This document shows, piece after piece, positions 32,666-45,515 of a stretch of DNA of 64,000 bases. This stretch comes from Glycine soja. Taxonomy: Eukaryota > Streptophyta > Magnoliopsida > Fabales > Fabaceae. The notes beneath the pieces were generated by a model. The model did no database searches. It was given only the letters and a program-made list of their open reading frames with translations, and was not told the origin of the DNA. The stretch is from assembly GCF_004193775.1 (NCBI RefSeq), contig NC_041021.1, positions 37,025,718 through 37,089,717 of the forward strand. The letters run 5' to 3'. A program made the position numbers and the translations under genes. Numbering within the stretch: position 1 is the first letter of the stretch; each line of letters opens with the position of its first letter.

Positions 32666-35600
32666 TGTTCGTGGAGGGTTATTATTGGTTGCACGTGTTG
32701 CCCAAGTCAAAATCTGCCACAATGCATACATAAAGGGGATTAGGATCAGGTCCACTTTGGAAGTATAAAGTTCAATTTTTATTTTATAGTTAAAACAATT
32801 TTCAATTTGGATTTTAAAACTACATGTATGATATTGGTCTTTTGAAATTTGACATTAAATTAGTTCTTTGAAAATTCTGTTATTTAGTTTTACAAACATT
32901 TACTTTATACTGAATTAATTCCTCAAGTCTTTGTTATTATAGATTTGAAAAACTATTTTAGTGGTGATTAAAGTTTTTGAAAGATTATATTCTGCAATTT
33001 GAAAGGATTAAACTGAGTTTTCTCTGGAATTTTTTGTAGTTATTTCTTAACTGGAGAGAACCCCAAATCACGGTTAAAGAATGACCGTTTCCTAGTAAAT
33101 GAATTGTAATTGAACCAACAAAAAATAGTGAAATAAATCAAGGTTTTGGAGGAGCCTCGTCTACTCACAACTAGTTTTATCTAGGAATAATCTTTTGCAG
33201 TCACCAAGTATTGCTACCCGTGCCCCGAAAAATGTTCTATTGTTCAGGACAATCTATTTTTATCCAAAAAATTTAGAGGAAAAATTAGAGTTGTCTTCTT
33301 TAGATTTTGGGTTTGAGCTGAACTTATTTTACAAATCAGACTTGTATACTTTATTTTCACCATATCACTACTTATGTTTAATGAATATTTTTTTATCAGT
33401 ACTTATGTTTAATGGTTTAAAACTATTTCTATCAATTATTAATTTTATCTAACTTTTTTAAAGTAAGCTGACCTTAAATGTTGACTCAAGCAGTGTGTAA
33501 CTAGTGTGTAACTAATTATTGTCAAATGTCAATAGGAGCACATAGCCTATATTTTTTTAACTTCGTAAATGACTATTTAAAACATAACAGTAGTACCCGT
33601 GAACTAAGATGAGTGATATGAGATGAGTCAATGTGATGGGTTTTCTTAAACTTTGGTCATGCAACATTGAATGGTGGGTTTAGATATTGTTGTTTTTATA
33701 TTTAACAATTCATTTGTTAATAAACATTTGAATGGTATATCAACTTTTTATTGAATAAAGTTTTTCTTAATTGACCCTACATAGCAATTAAATTATTATT
33801 TTTGATTTGTCATGTTATATCATTCCATTCATGGAATTATTGATTCCATATCCGATATGGGATAAAAGCCAAAACGACAATGGATGAGAAAGTTGTGATT
33901 CCAAGAGGGAGATCTTGGATAAGGAGCGAAGTAATTATAATTATAAAATACTAAAAAATAACGAAAATGCATACCAACAAAGAGAAAAGGGAGAATATAT
34001 TGATGAACGGTAAAGCATGAACACAAAATTAAAAAGAAGAAGAGTTTATGGTGGAAGGGACCTACCCAGTAGACATCATCAACGAGGGATGCCAACCCAA
34101 AACAAATGATTGAAAAGCTGTCAGGTCCATCTCCATGAATGGGGCTTCTTATTTCTGTAAACTGTTCCTCCTCCATCACTTGTTCACTTGTCTCACTTCC
34201 ACACCTTCACTTGGCTTCCCACCATGTCTTTTGTGTTCCAAGAGCTGGCAAGTAAGAAAGTGTACCATTTTATTTATTTATTTAATATATATATTAATAT
34301 TTATGCACTAATAAAATAAAATAGTTTTATATTATTATCTTGTCATAAATCATCATTTAAATTATTTTAAAATAATTATTTTAAAAGTCTATAAACTTAT
34401 CATACATGATAAATTTTAATTAAATGATTTTCTAAAAAAAATTACACTTTCAATATATAATTTTTTTATATTAAAAAATTATTTAAGCTATTTCAATTTT
34501 TAAACAATTTTATTTCAATACTGTAAAATAGAATCAATTCTATGCTCAAAATTAATTTTATAATATGATATAAACCTTTTCATGTGAAAATTATTTAACT
34601 CCTCTCTTAAGTCTTAAATTTATATTTGGAAGGAGTCACATCTTCCATCTTGATCTTATGAACATCAAACGTGATTTTGTCTGAAGGGAACCTACTAGAT
34701 TTGCATGGAAATCAAAGCACGTTTAATGTTAGGTGCATACTTTTTAGTTTTTAGGTGCATAATTCTCTCTGCTTTTAATGGAATTGATATTTTTATGAAC
34801 TCTTTGGAAGAATATAAGAGGGGGGAAAGAAGACAGTGATCGTTGGTGAAGTGTTACCAATGGCATAAGAATCGGTGTCGTAAAGCTTTAAGTAGAAGTG
34901 AAAATAAAAGTTACTTTTTCCAGAAATTTCGTTCCATTAAATTTTAATCGTGGATGTTTGAATTAAAATTTATAACCTTAAATTTGAATTGAATTTAAGT
35001 TTGTAAAAATAATCCAAAACTATTTTTTAAAGAAAAAAAACAACTCAAGTCTTACTTTTACAAAATTGAGTTTTCGGATAAATTTTTAATAAATAAACAT
35101 ACTTTTTGAAGGCTTAGTACTAAATATGTTATGAAACATAGTTCACTATGTGAATGTATGTTTAGCACCCAAATATATTGTTTGAACATTTAACCGAATA
35201 TGTCCTTATGCCTTGTTTAGTGCAAAAGAGAAAAATAAGATGGATGAAAATAAGAAAGGCAAATAAAAATAGGTGATAAATAGAGTAAAAATTAAATGTG
35301 TTTGGTTAAAGAGAAAAAAAGAGAGATAAAAAAGAAGTAAAAATGGGTAAAAAATAATACAGGAGATTTCATCATTTAAAAAATTATTTTTACTCTCTTA
35401 TCAAAATCCATCATTTTTAATATCTTCACACTTTTTTTTTTTAATTTGGCATAAAAAGATATAAACAGGCCCTCCCGAATTTTGAACCTTTATCTTTCCT
35501 AAGAACATTTTTTAATAAAGCCAAATATTAGTTCGATATTTTGATCAACTTAACTTTTGGAACTTGTCGTGACCCTGATGATAATAAAGTTAGGATTGGG

Positions 35601-38450
35601 AAGACCACGGATGTATAAAACAGACAAAAGTAAGTAATACGCTTTTTGATTTTTTTTATTATTAGTTTAAAAAATTAGAAATTGCAATTTTTTTTAATCT
35701 TACCTATTATTGTATAAATTTTACTCGTAATTTTGTAAGTAGTTTTTAATTAATTTCAATTAAAAATAAAAAATGTCTTAGAAAGTGTGTTTTTAGAATA
35801 TCATTCTAAAAGAGAAATACTGGTACAACACATTCTCTAGCATATTTTTAAACATTTTATTTATTATTGATTAAAATTTGTTAGAAATTACAAATCTTTA
35901 TATAGTTACTATTAACTATGCATACATAAATTTCGAGGTATTTTGGTCTAAACTTTTTTTGTCGAAACAAATTTGGAGGTTGTTCATGAGTAAAATAGCA
36001 ACAATATTAAAAAAAATCTAGATGAAATTAATTTCATGAATCAATTTTTCAACAAATCGTAGAGATTGTGCATGAGTTTAAACAGAAAAGAAAACACCAT
36101 GTAATATATATATCCAAACACCCCATATTAATATAAAGAATATAACTTAATTTAAAAAAATATAAAACTAAAAATAATACGTCACCTTAGACAGAGCCTA
36201 ACCAACCTCTCTTACAACTTAAATCTAATTCAAAACATAATGATTCTACTTTATTTCTTTGGATCCTGATGTGATTCTAATTTTCAAAAAATAAAGTTGG
36301 TGCAATTAAACCTATTAGCTAGCCAGATCAACCAAGTTATAATTTAAGGAAAAAAAAAAGTAAAATAAATTTATTTTCTCCTGGACTAATCGGGCCCAGT
36401 TCAGTACAACGTGCCTTTAGAAAGGAGAGGTTGCGGTGGAAAATGGCCAGAAGTATTAAGACTTGCATGACTCTATGGTCTGTATCCCAAAAAGTGGGGA
36501 ACTCTTTGTCGTTCCCTTCTTACCTTTAATTTTATCAAACACCTCTTCAGAATCTTTGTGCCACAATATCTTTTATATTCTGAGAAATCATAATGAGTGT
36601 TGTGCTCGTGTCTAAGCTTTTCTGAATATATGCATCCACCTCCTAAAGCATACAATTAACTTTGGAATCATTTCATTCAGTTGTCAAGTTCAAAGACATT
36701 ACAATTAACCAAGGGTTATTCAGTGAAATAAGATAAAGTCTCACATATTATATATCACAAGTTTGAATCTTTACTCATTTTTTTGGGTAAGATAATTATA
36801 AATATCTCTGTCAGCATTAGTTTAAGTCTAGAGATTTTTCTTGTTTTGAATTGAGACACCATCTTCTTTCCTAAATCTTTTGTAAAGAAAAAAAAAAAGA
36901 CATTACAACTTGTTATGCAAAATACCAAATTATGGTAAAAATCAAATGCGTTGTGTTTATTTTTATTTTTCTGGCTCAACAATGCACCATGTAAAAAGGA
37001 TGAGTATCCTTTTCAGTCAAAGATTTGCCCTGATTACCTTTTAGCCCTTTTTAAGATATCACCAAATTATAAGCAAACTGTGCTACCTGCTGAAAATATA
37101 TATATTCTTTTACACTCAGCCTTTTTACCCTTTATATGTTGAGCAAAGGTGGAGGGAAAGTTTCGTGTGTTCTCTTAGATGAAAAAATATACATTTTTCT
37201 TTCATAATGATTGTGTATCATATAATAAGACTTGCATAATTAGCGGGACCTACCCCTCCCCGAACAAAATATTAAGTAATGTTTTTTTAGGCGAAAGAGG
37301 AGAAAAGAAAGTGGCTCTAGTAAACCTAACATTGGATAAAAAATGGAATCAATGTTTATAGAGATAGAATTGATTTCCAGTTTAGGAAGAAAAAAACAGG
37401 ATATTTAATTTGATTTACTGAGAAGCATCTTTCATTCACGGTTATGGTTATGTTTCAACTTTTAATTTAATAGTATGGAGGCAATCAGGCAATTAGGCAA
37501 AGTCAGAAATTTATGGTAGCGATCAGTTTGATCAAATACATATGCATATAATAACAGTATAAATTAAGCCACTAGGATGGGTCTAGTGGTGGGATTTAGA
37601 ATTGAGATCTTAGATTTAAACTTAGTGCGACTATTATATATATATATAAAGAGGAGAAGTATATATATATTTTGGGGTGGGGATCGGGGAAAATAATTGT
37701 TTTTACTTATGATTATAATGTCATATGTGTTTTATTTCGTAAAATTCAAATTAGGATATTTTTCTTAAAATGAAAAAAATTGTGAAATCCTTTAATTAGG
37801 TGTGGCAAAGTAGGTACAATGTTTTAAGTACATTTTGAGTTGTAAAATTTGAAATAACATAGAATTGGTGTTAAAATTTCAAGAACAGATTTATTTACAA
37901 CTTTCATCAAGACACTTTTACTAAATTAAGGAGTATAGTTTAATTGGTTGAATAAATGTGTGTGAATTATTATAGATTCATTGACATTATCTTCTATTTT
38001 TACTTTGACTAAGAATCTTACAACTTAGCCGTGGAAAGTGTTGTGGTTGTTGAGGTGAACTCGTTGTTGTATGGCCTATTTTTATATATTCTTGAACCCC
38101 TTTTAAAATCATAGGTATAAATAAATGATTTAGTGATTCTTTGGGATGTTGAAACCTCAGAGAAAATTTGATGACTCAATATGGTGGACAACACATATTT
38201 AAATCCATCGTTACAGAAGATCATAACAAATTAGATTTCAAATTCCTTTGCACATGTGTACTTTATTATTTTTTTAAGAATAAAATAGATACCAACAAAT
38301 TTACAACATAATCAATTGACTTAGATTCTCTTGATATATAATTGGTATTTATGTTGACTGATATATAATTGGTATTTATGTTGACAATGCAGTTCAAGTT
38401 TGATATCATATTTTAATTTGATTATTAATGTATACTTGGTATTTATGTCT
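32666..38450. other. AT-rich intergenic region
   Basis: There is no convincing gene. At 34040-34200 (minus) an exon-like ORF starts MEEEQFTEIRSPIHGDG, runs about 37 residues and meets a donor-like GGGTAGGT; I do not recognise it and found no following exon. The rest is low-complexity AT-rich DNA. Short tandem TA runs lie near 37637-37648 and 37660. A 27-base tandem duplication (TGATATATAATTGGTATTTA...) is at about 38330-38385. Other short ORFs have no family features. Confidence 0.5.
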
Positions 38451-38469
38451 AGCAAAGGAGGCCCAGATG

Positions 38470-38860
38470 GTCCAATAACCATTTGTTAAAATTGGATTAA
38501 TTGCAATGCTTCGCAATATTGCAATCCAATAATCCAAATTGATGGCACACACTTACATGGGAAGTATCAGGGTATTCTATTAATTGCTATCACGTAAGAT
38601 GAAAATAGTAGTATTCTCCCTCTTGCATTTGTTGTTGTTCATGGAGAGATACCCGACACTTGGTCATGGTTCCTAGCGTATCTAAGTTTAAATGTGACAA
38701 ATATATAAGGTATATGTCTCTTTTTTTATCGCCATTACAGCATAAAATCTAGCATGGAAAAGGAAGAACTTGACTCACAACCCCCCACACGTGTATCATG
38801 TGTATTGCATTCGTGATATAGTAAGCAATTTCAACAATTACCCTACAAATGGAGAACTCC
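38470..38860 (+). pseudogene. Decayed MULE (MuDR-type) transposase fragment
   Basis: One plus frame, interrupted by stops, reads NPIIQIDGTHLHGKYQGILL, then LPLAFVVVHGEIPDTWSWFL, and further on (another frame) HVYCIRDIVSN. These match, in order, the PLIQIDGTHLYGKY, PIAFAIVEGE..W.WFL and YCIRHIASNF blocks of plant MULE transposases; the IDGTH Asp is one of the catalytic acidic residues. Frameshifts and stops show it is dead. No terminal repeats were paired with it. Confidence 0.7.
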
Positions 38861-41800
38861 TTCAAGATTTGTCATTTTAACTCCAAACAACTCTTCCATA
38901 GATTTCCCCAATCACACTTTGTGGTCCCTATAAAAGGTGATCCATCCACAGGGAATTCCATTAATATTGCAACGTCTGATTGTACACTCCAAATGTGGAG
39001 AGTGAATTTTAGGTCTTTATTACTTCACCAATGTACTTACCGTTCTAACATTGACTTTTATAAATCCCATTTCTGCAACCCCAAAAAAAAGTATCGTCTA
39101 GGTACCATGTAATGGCTCAAGGAATTTGCTCATCATGACCATTATGTGTTGGGAAGGCTTGCCTCACGTATAATTTTTTACCTAACTCATTGTTTCAAAT
39201 ATGTTGGACACACATCTTTCTTTTGTATCCATGACAAATCTTCTATTGGTTTAGAATGAATGTTACGTGAGCCAGAAGGAGGCGAGGATGCCATTTTCAC
39301 CGATAAATGTAAATAATACTCTACAAAAATGACCATAATAAATTATTGATAAGGGAATAAACACAACATAATAAATAACAATATCCTAACAAACAAATAA
39401 AAGTTACAAGCATAAATAAATGATAAATATTGCCATAATAAGTAAGCACCATAATCATAACACTATAATTTCACAACAATCATACAATAAATATACATAA
39501 CTATAACTATAACTATAAATATAAATAATAAATAATTTGATTAACATAAATGCATAATAAGCACGTGTATGAAACAAAATAAGTTAATTTTTTTCTAGCA
39601 TATAACTGCATAATAAACAAATAACAAATATATTAATTGTTCCGAGTGAGTTTCGGTTGAGTGAGTTATGGTGAGGTGCGATCGAGTTCCGAGTGAGTTG
39701 TGCTCGAGTTTCGACGAATTATTTACCTTTCTCCTTTCATTTCTCGTCTCAGTGGAATCTTCGATCTCCTAACCCAATTTCAAGGAAAGTACCTGCAAAA
39801 ATGAATTCGACAAAAAGTCAGTTGGATCTGAGATGTTTATGTATTTGTATAGAATGATTAAAACATATCTTATTGTGTTTTCTTTAAGTTTATATATACA
39901 CATTCAATCTTGAGAAGGTTACACTAACTAACTAATCCTCCAAGTGTCATGCTGATTGTAGGAAACTAATGATCACCACTAGTCGAGTTCATTGGTTATA
40001 TGGTGTATTAATGAATACAAGTAAAAATTAGAATAATTATTAAAACATATAAATAATAAATTCAGAAATATATTAAGAACAAAATAATTTATAAATAATA
40101 AAAATTATAAAATATAAATAATTATTCAAACTAACATGATTAAAATTATAAAAATAAATTAACAACATACCATATATACAATTATTCAAAAAAACTACAA
40201 ACACACACACAAATTAATAAACATAAATACATAATAAATATATAATGAACAAAGGGAATTTGATTATTTAACTAGCTAGCTTAAATGCATAATATATAAA
40301 TAACAATTTATAAAGGTAAATAAAACAAAATTAACTAACCAACGATGTAACAAAAACACAACGAGAAGATATTGAATATAAAAAGGGGGAGAGGTGACGG
40401 GAAGGAGCAGAGATGTAAGTAAAATTTATAAGCTATGGAAATAATTTTTTGACTCATCGATGCCACATGTTAGACATGCGAGACACATGACCACATGGAC
40501 AAGAAGCATTTTGTTTTTTAGATTTTGCTAATAGGAATGATGATTTGTACATGTTATTTATTTAAAAAAATAACTAGTTTAATATCTTGTGTGTTGCATA
40601 GGTATTAAATTTATTAAGAATAATTTTTTATATTATTTTAAATTTTTAATATATTTAATTTAAATTTTTAATAAATGTTTTTTTTAGTAAATATGTTAAT
40701 AAATATTTACATGCACACGAAAAATTATTATTATTGGAAGTGTTTTTTAAGATTTTCTTACTTAAGTTTTGTATGTTTCTTTTTTATTTTCTTTTAAAAA
40801 ATATTGACTTAGTTTATTTTTTATTTTGTATACAAAATATCTAGTGATTTTTTTGGATGACTAATCTTCATAAAAAAGTGACATATTTCCACGTGCCAAA
40901 AAATTATTTTTTTATACGTTTTTTAAATTAAATCAATTAATTAAATATGTTTAAGTTATCGTATATATGAAAATATTTAACAACAATCATAAAATTTAAT
41001 AGAATCATTTGGATATATTATATGTATAATGTAGTTTAATTTATTTATTTATTTTATTTAAGTATTAATAATATAAGTAATAATTTGTAAATTTATTAAA
41101 ATCAATGTTTATTTAATTTTTAAATAATAATATATTAATTAAAATACGTAGTTTTTTTGGACCTGAATTACATTACATAAGTTAAAGTTGTTAAAATTTT
41201 AAAAATATATTTTCAAAATAAAAAAGTATCAAATTAGAAAATTTTGTGTGCCGGAATAGTTATATATAAAAAATTTAAAATAGAAAATTTTGTATACAAA
41301 AATAATTATATACTTATGTTAGAAAAAATATATCAAATTAGAATTTTTTTATACAGAATAATTATATACTTATGTTAGAAAAATGTATCAATTTTTTAAA
41401 ATAATAATATAGAATTTCATTAGATTAAATACTAATAGAATAATTATATTAAATATTGATAAATAATAGAATGTATGCAGAACCCTAAAATGTCACACAA
41501 AATTTGTACCTCGCGAAAAAAAGGAATGTATAATCCATAAATTAATTATACATGTAAATTATAGAAAATAATGATAATTAATAAAAAAAATTACCATAAT
41601 TATTTTTTTCTTTCAAATTACCATAATTATAATATATAAAAAATTGAATATCATATAATATAATTTTTTTGAATCAATTTAAAATGTCATCAATTCAATC
41701 TTGAATTATTTTTTAATTATTAATTTTTTAAACTCATACATCATTTAAATTAATATTATTATCAAATAGAATAAATGTTTCACTTAATAATGATCAATTA

Positions 41801-43320
41801 ATGAAATAGGGATCATTAAAATGAATTGAATAATGTTATTTAATAATTTTTTAAAAAATAAATATAAAATGGTCATGTTATATCATCCTAAAAGTCTCTT
41901 CCACCTAGTATGCCACATGGTACTTGTGAATCACATTGATAATTTGTGATGATTTCATTCTTCAAAGTTTCACATACATACCAATTGGGAGTTAAGTCAC
42001 TATTTTTTTTAAATTACAGGTGGCATTAAATTTGCCACTTTTACTAACGATTAACTGACTAGGTTAAAACAGTCTTATGCTAAAAATATGTTTTGAAGGA
42101 CCCTATTTTGATAATTTCTTTATAATAGTGTCCTACTATGGTTAATCAGCCTTCTCCTCCTCCACACAACAATTCTGCAAAAATGCACGGGTTGAGGTCG
42201 ATGAAGTTTTTTGTTTAAATGTTTTTATCAAGTTTTGTAAAATTTAGTTTCCAACCCATTGATGATATTTGTTTCATTTGTGAATTTTGATTAACAAGAA
42301 AAGATCTTGATTAGTTGATTTTTGTGTGTTTTAATCTATATTTTGTTTTAATTTATTTTAATATTATTCTTTAAAGTGAATAAATGTATATATTATTCGT
42401 TAATTAGAATTGAATTTCCTATAATTTCATTGTATACATTTATTTACTTCGATCAATTAAATCTTTTATTATACCATACAATGTTTTGCTTCGATTGGGC
42501 CAAGTTTATATTAGATGAATATATGTTATCCAATACAATTATGCAAATACAAGCGTAGCTTATAAAATTTACAGGAGAGAAATTTAAATTGATGGTTAAT
42601 TAAAATTGAAAAAGGTAATTACTTAGGGCAAGTTCCCAGCTGTAAAGAGATAATCCGAGATTTTTTTTATCATGAAAAAATCGGTAAAAAAATGTAAATA
42701 TCATCAAAATTTTACTAACTAATGTTCTGAAAATTTATATGAAAAGATCGGAAATAGTAAGTAAATTAAAACCAAAAAAGAATTTGATATATTAAGTTTT
42801 TTTATAATTTTTTTCAAACAAGTAAAAAAATAATAATAAGCTTCATCCTTTTTTTATTAATTATTTTAAAAATAAGATACTTTTATAATCAAAAGTCATA
42901 AAATTAATTCTTAAAAAATATAAAAATATAAGAAATCACTTAAGTGAATATTTTTCTTTTCCAAAACAAAATTTTCCTCAAACACACGAACCTCTATTAA
43001 TACGTGTAAGATTTAGATTTCAGCCATCTATCAATTACACAGCACCAGTAAACTAAACAAGTCATGTTACTTCTAATCTTGGTATTTCTGCGATGCCAAA
43101 GAGGGCCATAGTAAGAGCTTAACATAAACCATGGGTATTCACGTATGGTATGTAGATTAGTTGTGTGTTTAAGACGGTTTTCGTGAAGAAAATCACCCTT
43201 ATCGAGTACTAATAATAGTAGTTAGTACTACATGGTTAGAATAGTTATTGAGGATAGCTTGGCATGGTGATGCGCACGCAGTTAGTAGGACCCACATATT
43301 AGAGTCACCAATGAAAATTA
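38861..43320. other. AT-rich intergenic region
   Basis: Decayed low-complexity DNA. Near 39640-39720 there is a short GC-richer patch with repeated GAGT(G/T)AGTT-type words (CCGAGTGAGTT twice). The ORF at 38849-39112 overlaps the tail of the transposase relic and has no domain. No gene is supported. Confidence 0.5.
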
Positions 43321-43983
43321 GCCACGTGGAGAAATGTCAAGTCGAGGTGAAAATCAGTGACTGACGTCTACAAATACGGCCTATACATGACCTACATGGC
43401 TATTATGCATTGCAGCAACACACCTTAACCTTGTCAAATCCTTTCTACTGTTACGGTCCTCTCATCTTCAGAGAGCACTTGCCAGATTCAGATTAGATTC
43501 ATTTCATTTCTCATTTACACGCACACAACACAACTCTCTTTCACTGTTCCCTCTGTCTTCTTTCCTTTCTTTCTTCCTTTTCCCCAGGTTTTATTGGAAA
43601 AGAAAAAACAAGGTCTAGTCCCTTTCCAGGTGCCGTGACTAATAACCCAACTTTCTCTCTCCCCCCCCCCCCCCCCCCTCTTCCTCATCCTTCTTTTCAT
43701 TAACCCTTCTCACTCCTTCATCAACAACCTTCTTACACCAATTTTTCTTCACTTTTGTTGGATTCCTCAAAATAAACCTGCATGGTTTGCACTCTATGTA
43801 TGCTAGATCATTTTTTCTTCTTTCTTTCTTTCTGTTTTCCACAACATACATGTGGGTTTGTGCAAATTGGAGATATATATATACATATGAGAGAGTAAAT
43901 ATTAGACCTGCTTGCTTGACTTAGCAGAAGAGTTTTTTTTTTTTTTGTTGCAGTGGAGAGCATATATATATAGGTAGCTAGGG
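43321..43983 (+). promoter_or_regulatory. KNOX gene upstream region
   Basis: A palindromic G-box (CCACGTGG, 43322-43329) is followed by two TGAC cores (43358-43361 and 43362-43365, in CAGTGACTGACGTC), the core bound by TALE/KNOX proteins, which would fit autoregulation (inference). A long CT-rich leader follows with a C18 run at 43661-43678. The leader ends at the ATG at 43984. No TATA box was assigned. Confidence 0.4.
43661..43678. repeat. Poly-C tract (C18) in the KNOX leader/promoter
   Basis: Eighteen consecutive C in a CT-rich context about 305 bases upstream of the KNOX start codon. Confidence 0.9.
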
Positions 43984-45476
43984 ATGGAAGATATTTACAA
44001 GATGAACCCTCTTCTGTCATGTCCCGGGGGTGATGTTGTTAGGGAGGTCAACGTCAACGTTAATTCTGCCATTGCAGCTTCCGCTTCTGAATTGAATCTT
44101 GGACTGGTTGCTAACAACTTCTTTCAGCTGGAAGAACCCGAAAGTTCGGATATGTCGGATCGGTTCATCAAGACCCAGATCGCCACTCATCCTCTCTATC
44201 CAAATCTAGTATCCGCTTACATAGAATGCCGAAAGGTTACGGTTATGCCACACCCATTGACATGTTAATTTTTTTTTTTATTGAGAAATGTTAGTTGTGA
44301 GCTTTTGTTAGCTGGATTTGAATGCCTATCCCTTCCTCCCTTCACCCGCCGACATAATATTATGTTTTGTTTTTCAATTAATAATTGGCCTTCTTCTCTT
44401 CTATTTATGCTAGCTCCATCTCTATATGTCTAGTATGTTAATTAATACTCCCATGGATATTAATAATAAAATTGTAGTTGCGTTTTTTAATTATTGGAAG
44501 GTTGGAGCACCGCCAGAACTGGCTTCACTTCTTGAAGAAATAGCCCGTGAAAGCCACCCAACCGATGCTCTTCGAGAGATAGGAAATGATCCTGAGCTTG
44601 ACGAGTTCATGGTATTGTTCTTGTTTTTTTTTTCTTAATATGAAACTATTTTGCTTAAATTAAATAAGATTTATAGAGTTGTACGTACAGATTCGAAATG
44701 AAGATTTTAATTGTTGTTGTGATGCATGTTATATAGGAATCATACTGCGAAGTTCTTCATAGATACAAGCAGGAGTTGTCGAAGCCATTCAACGAAGCGA
44801 CCTTGTTTTTGTGCAGTATCGAATCACAACTCAGCAATCTTTGTAAGGGAACGCAAACAATGCCACTGAATAACAACCGCTCAGGTAAAAAAGACTTAAT
44901 TTCGTAAACCAGCTTCATGTTTCGACTCATAGTGTAAAAATGGTGTGTGCTGTGCCTAAAGGATCTGGAGATGATTTTTTTCTTCTTTGTTATATTGTTA
45001 TTGTATTTGTTTTTTGTTTTTAGGTGAGGACGAACGAATTGCCCTCTTTTGTACGTTGAAGATGGAAACGGATTTTCTCTTATTTTAATGAATTTTAAAT
45101 ATTTACAATGACGCCCACATTACGACCATCTGACTTCTGTTAAGTTGGATTCTCCCAATACACGTTCCAAAAAAAAATTATAGTTAATTTACGGCAGTGT
45201 GCTTTTTCTTTTTTTTTTTTTCCAGCCTAGTGTATTGGTCATGTGTGGAGTGTGCGTGTGTGTCTAAATGACCAACTTACTACTACTAACTAAATATGTA
45301 CATACATGCAATTGCACACTCAAAAAAAAAAAATAGAATGGAAAAACTTTTGGTGCTTAATTGGGATGAAAGGAAGAAAATGATAAAGAGAAAAAGTGAT
45401 AGATGTGATGTGAAAAAAAAAGTTAGAAGAAAATGCGATAAAAATGATTATAGAACATAAAAGGAGTGCATGAATG

Positions 45477-45515
<39 letters not shown>

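Noticed and set aside
32770..33060. Possible transposon: repeated TTTTGAAA/AATTT words after EFR3-C
   Set aside because: No clear paired termini or target duplication could be found by eye; likely low-complexity AT-rich DNA.
43515..44020. Minus-strand Lys/Arg/Gly-rich ORFs over the KNOX leader
   Set aside because: They are translations of the CT-rich and poly-C leader on the other strand.
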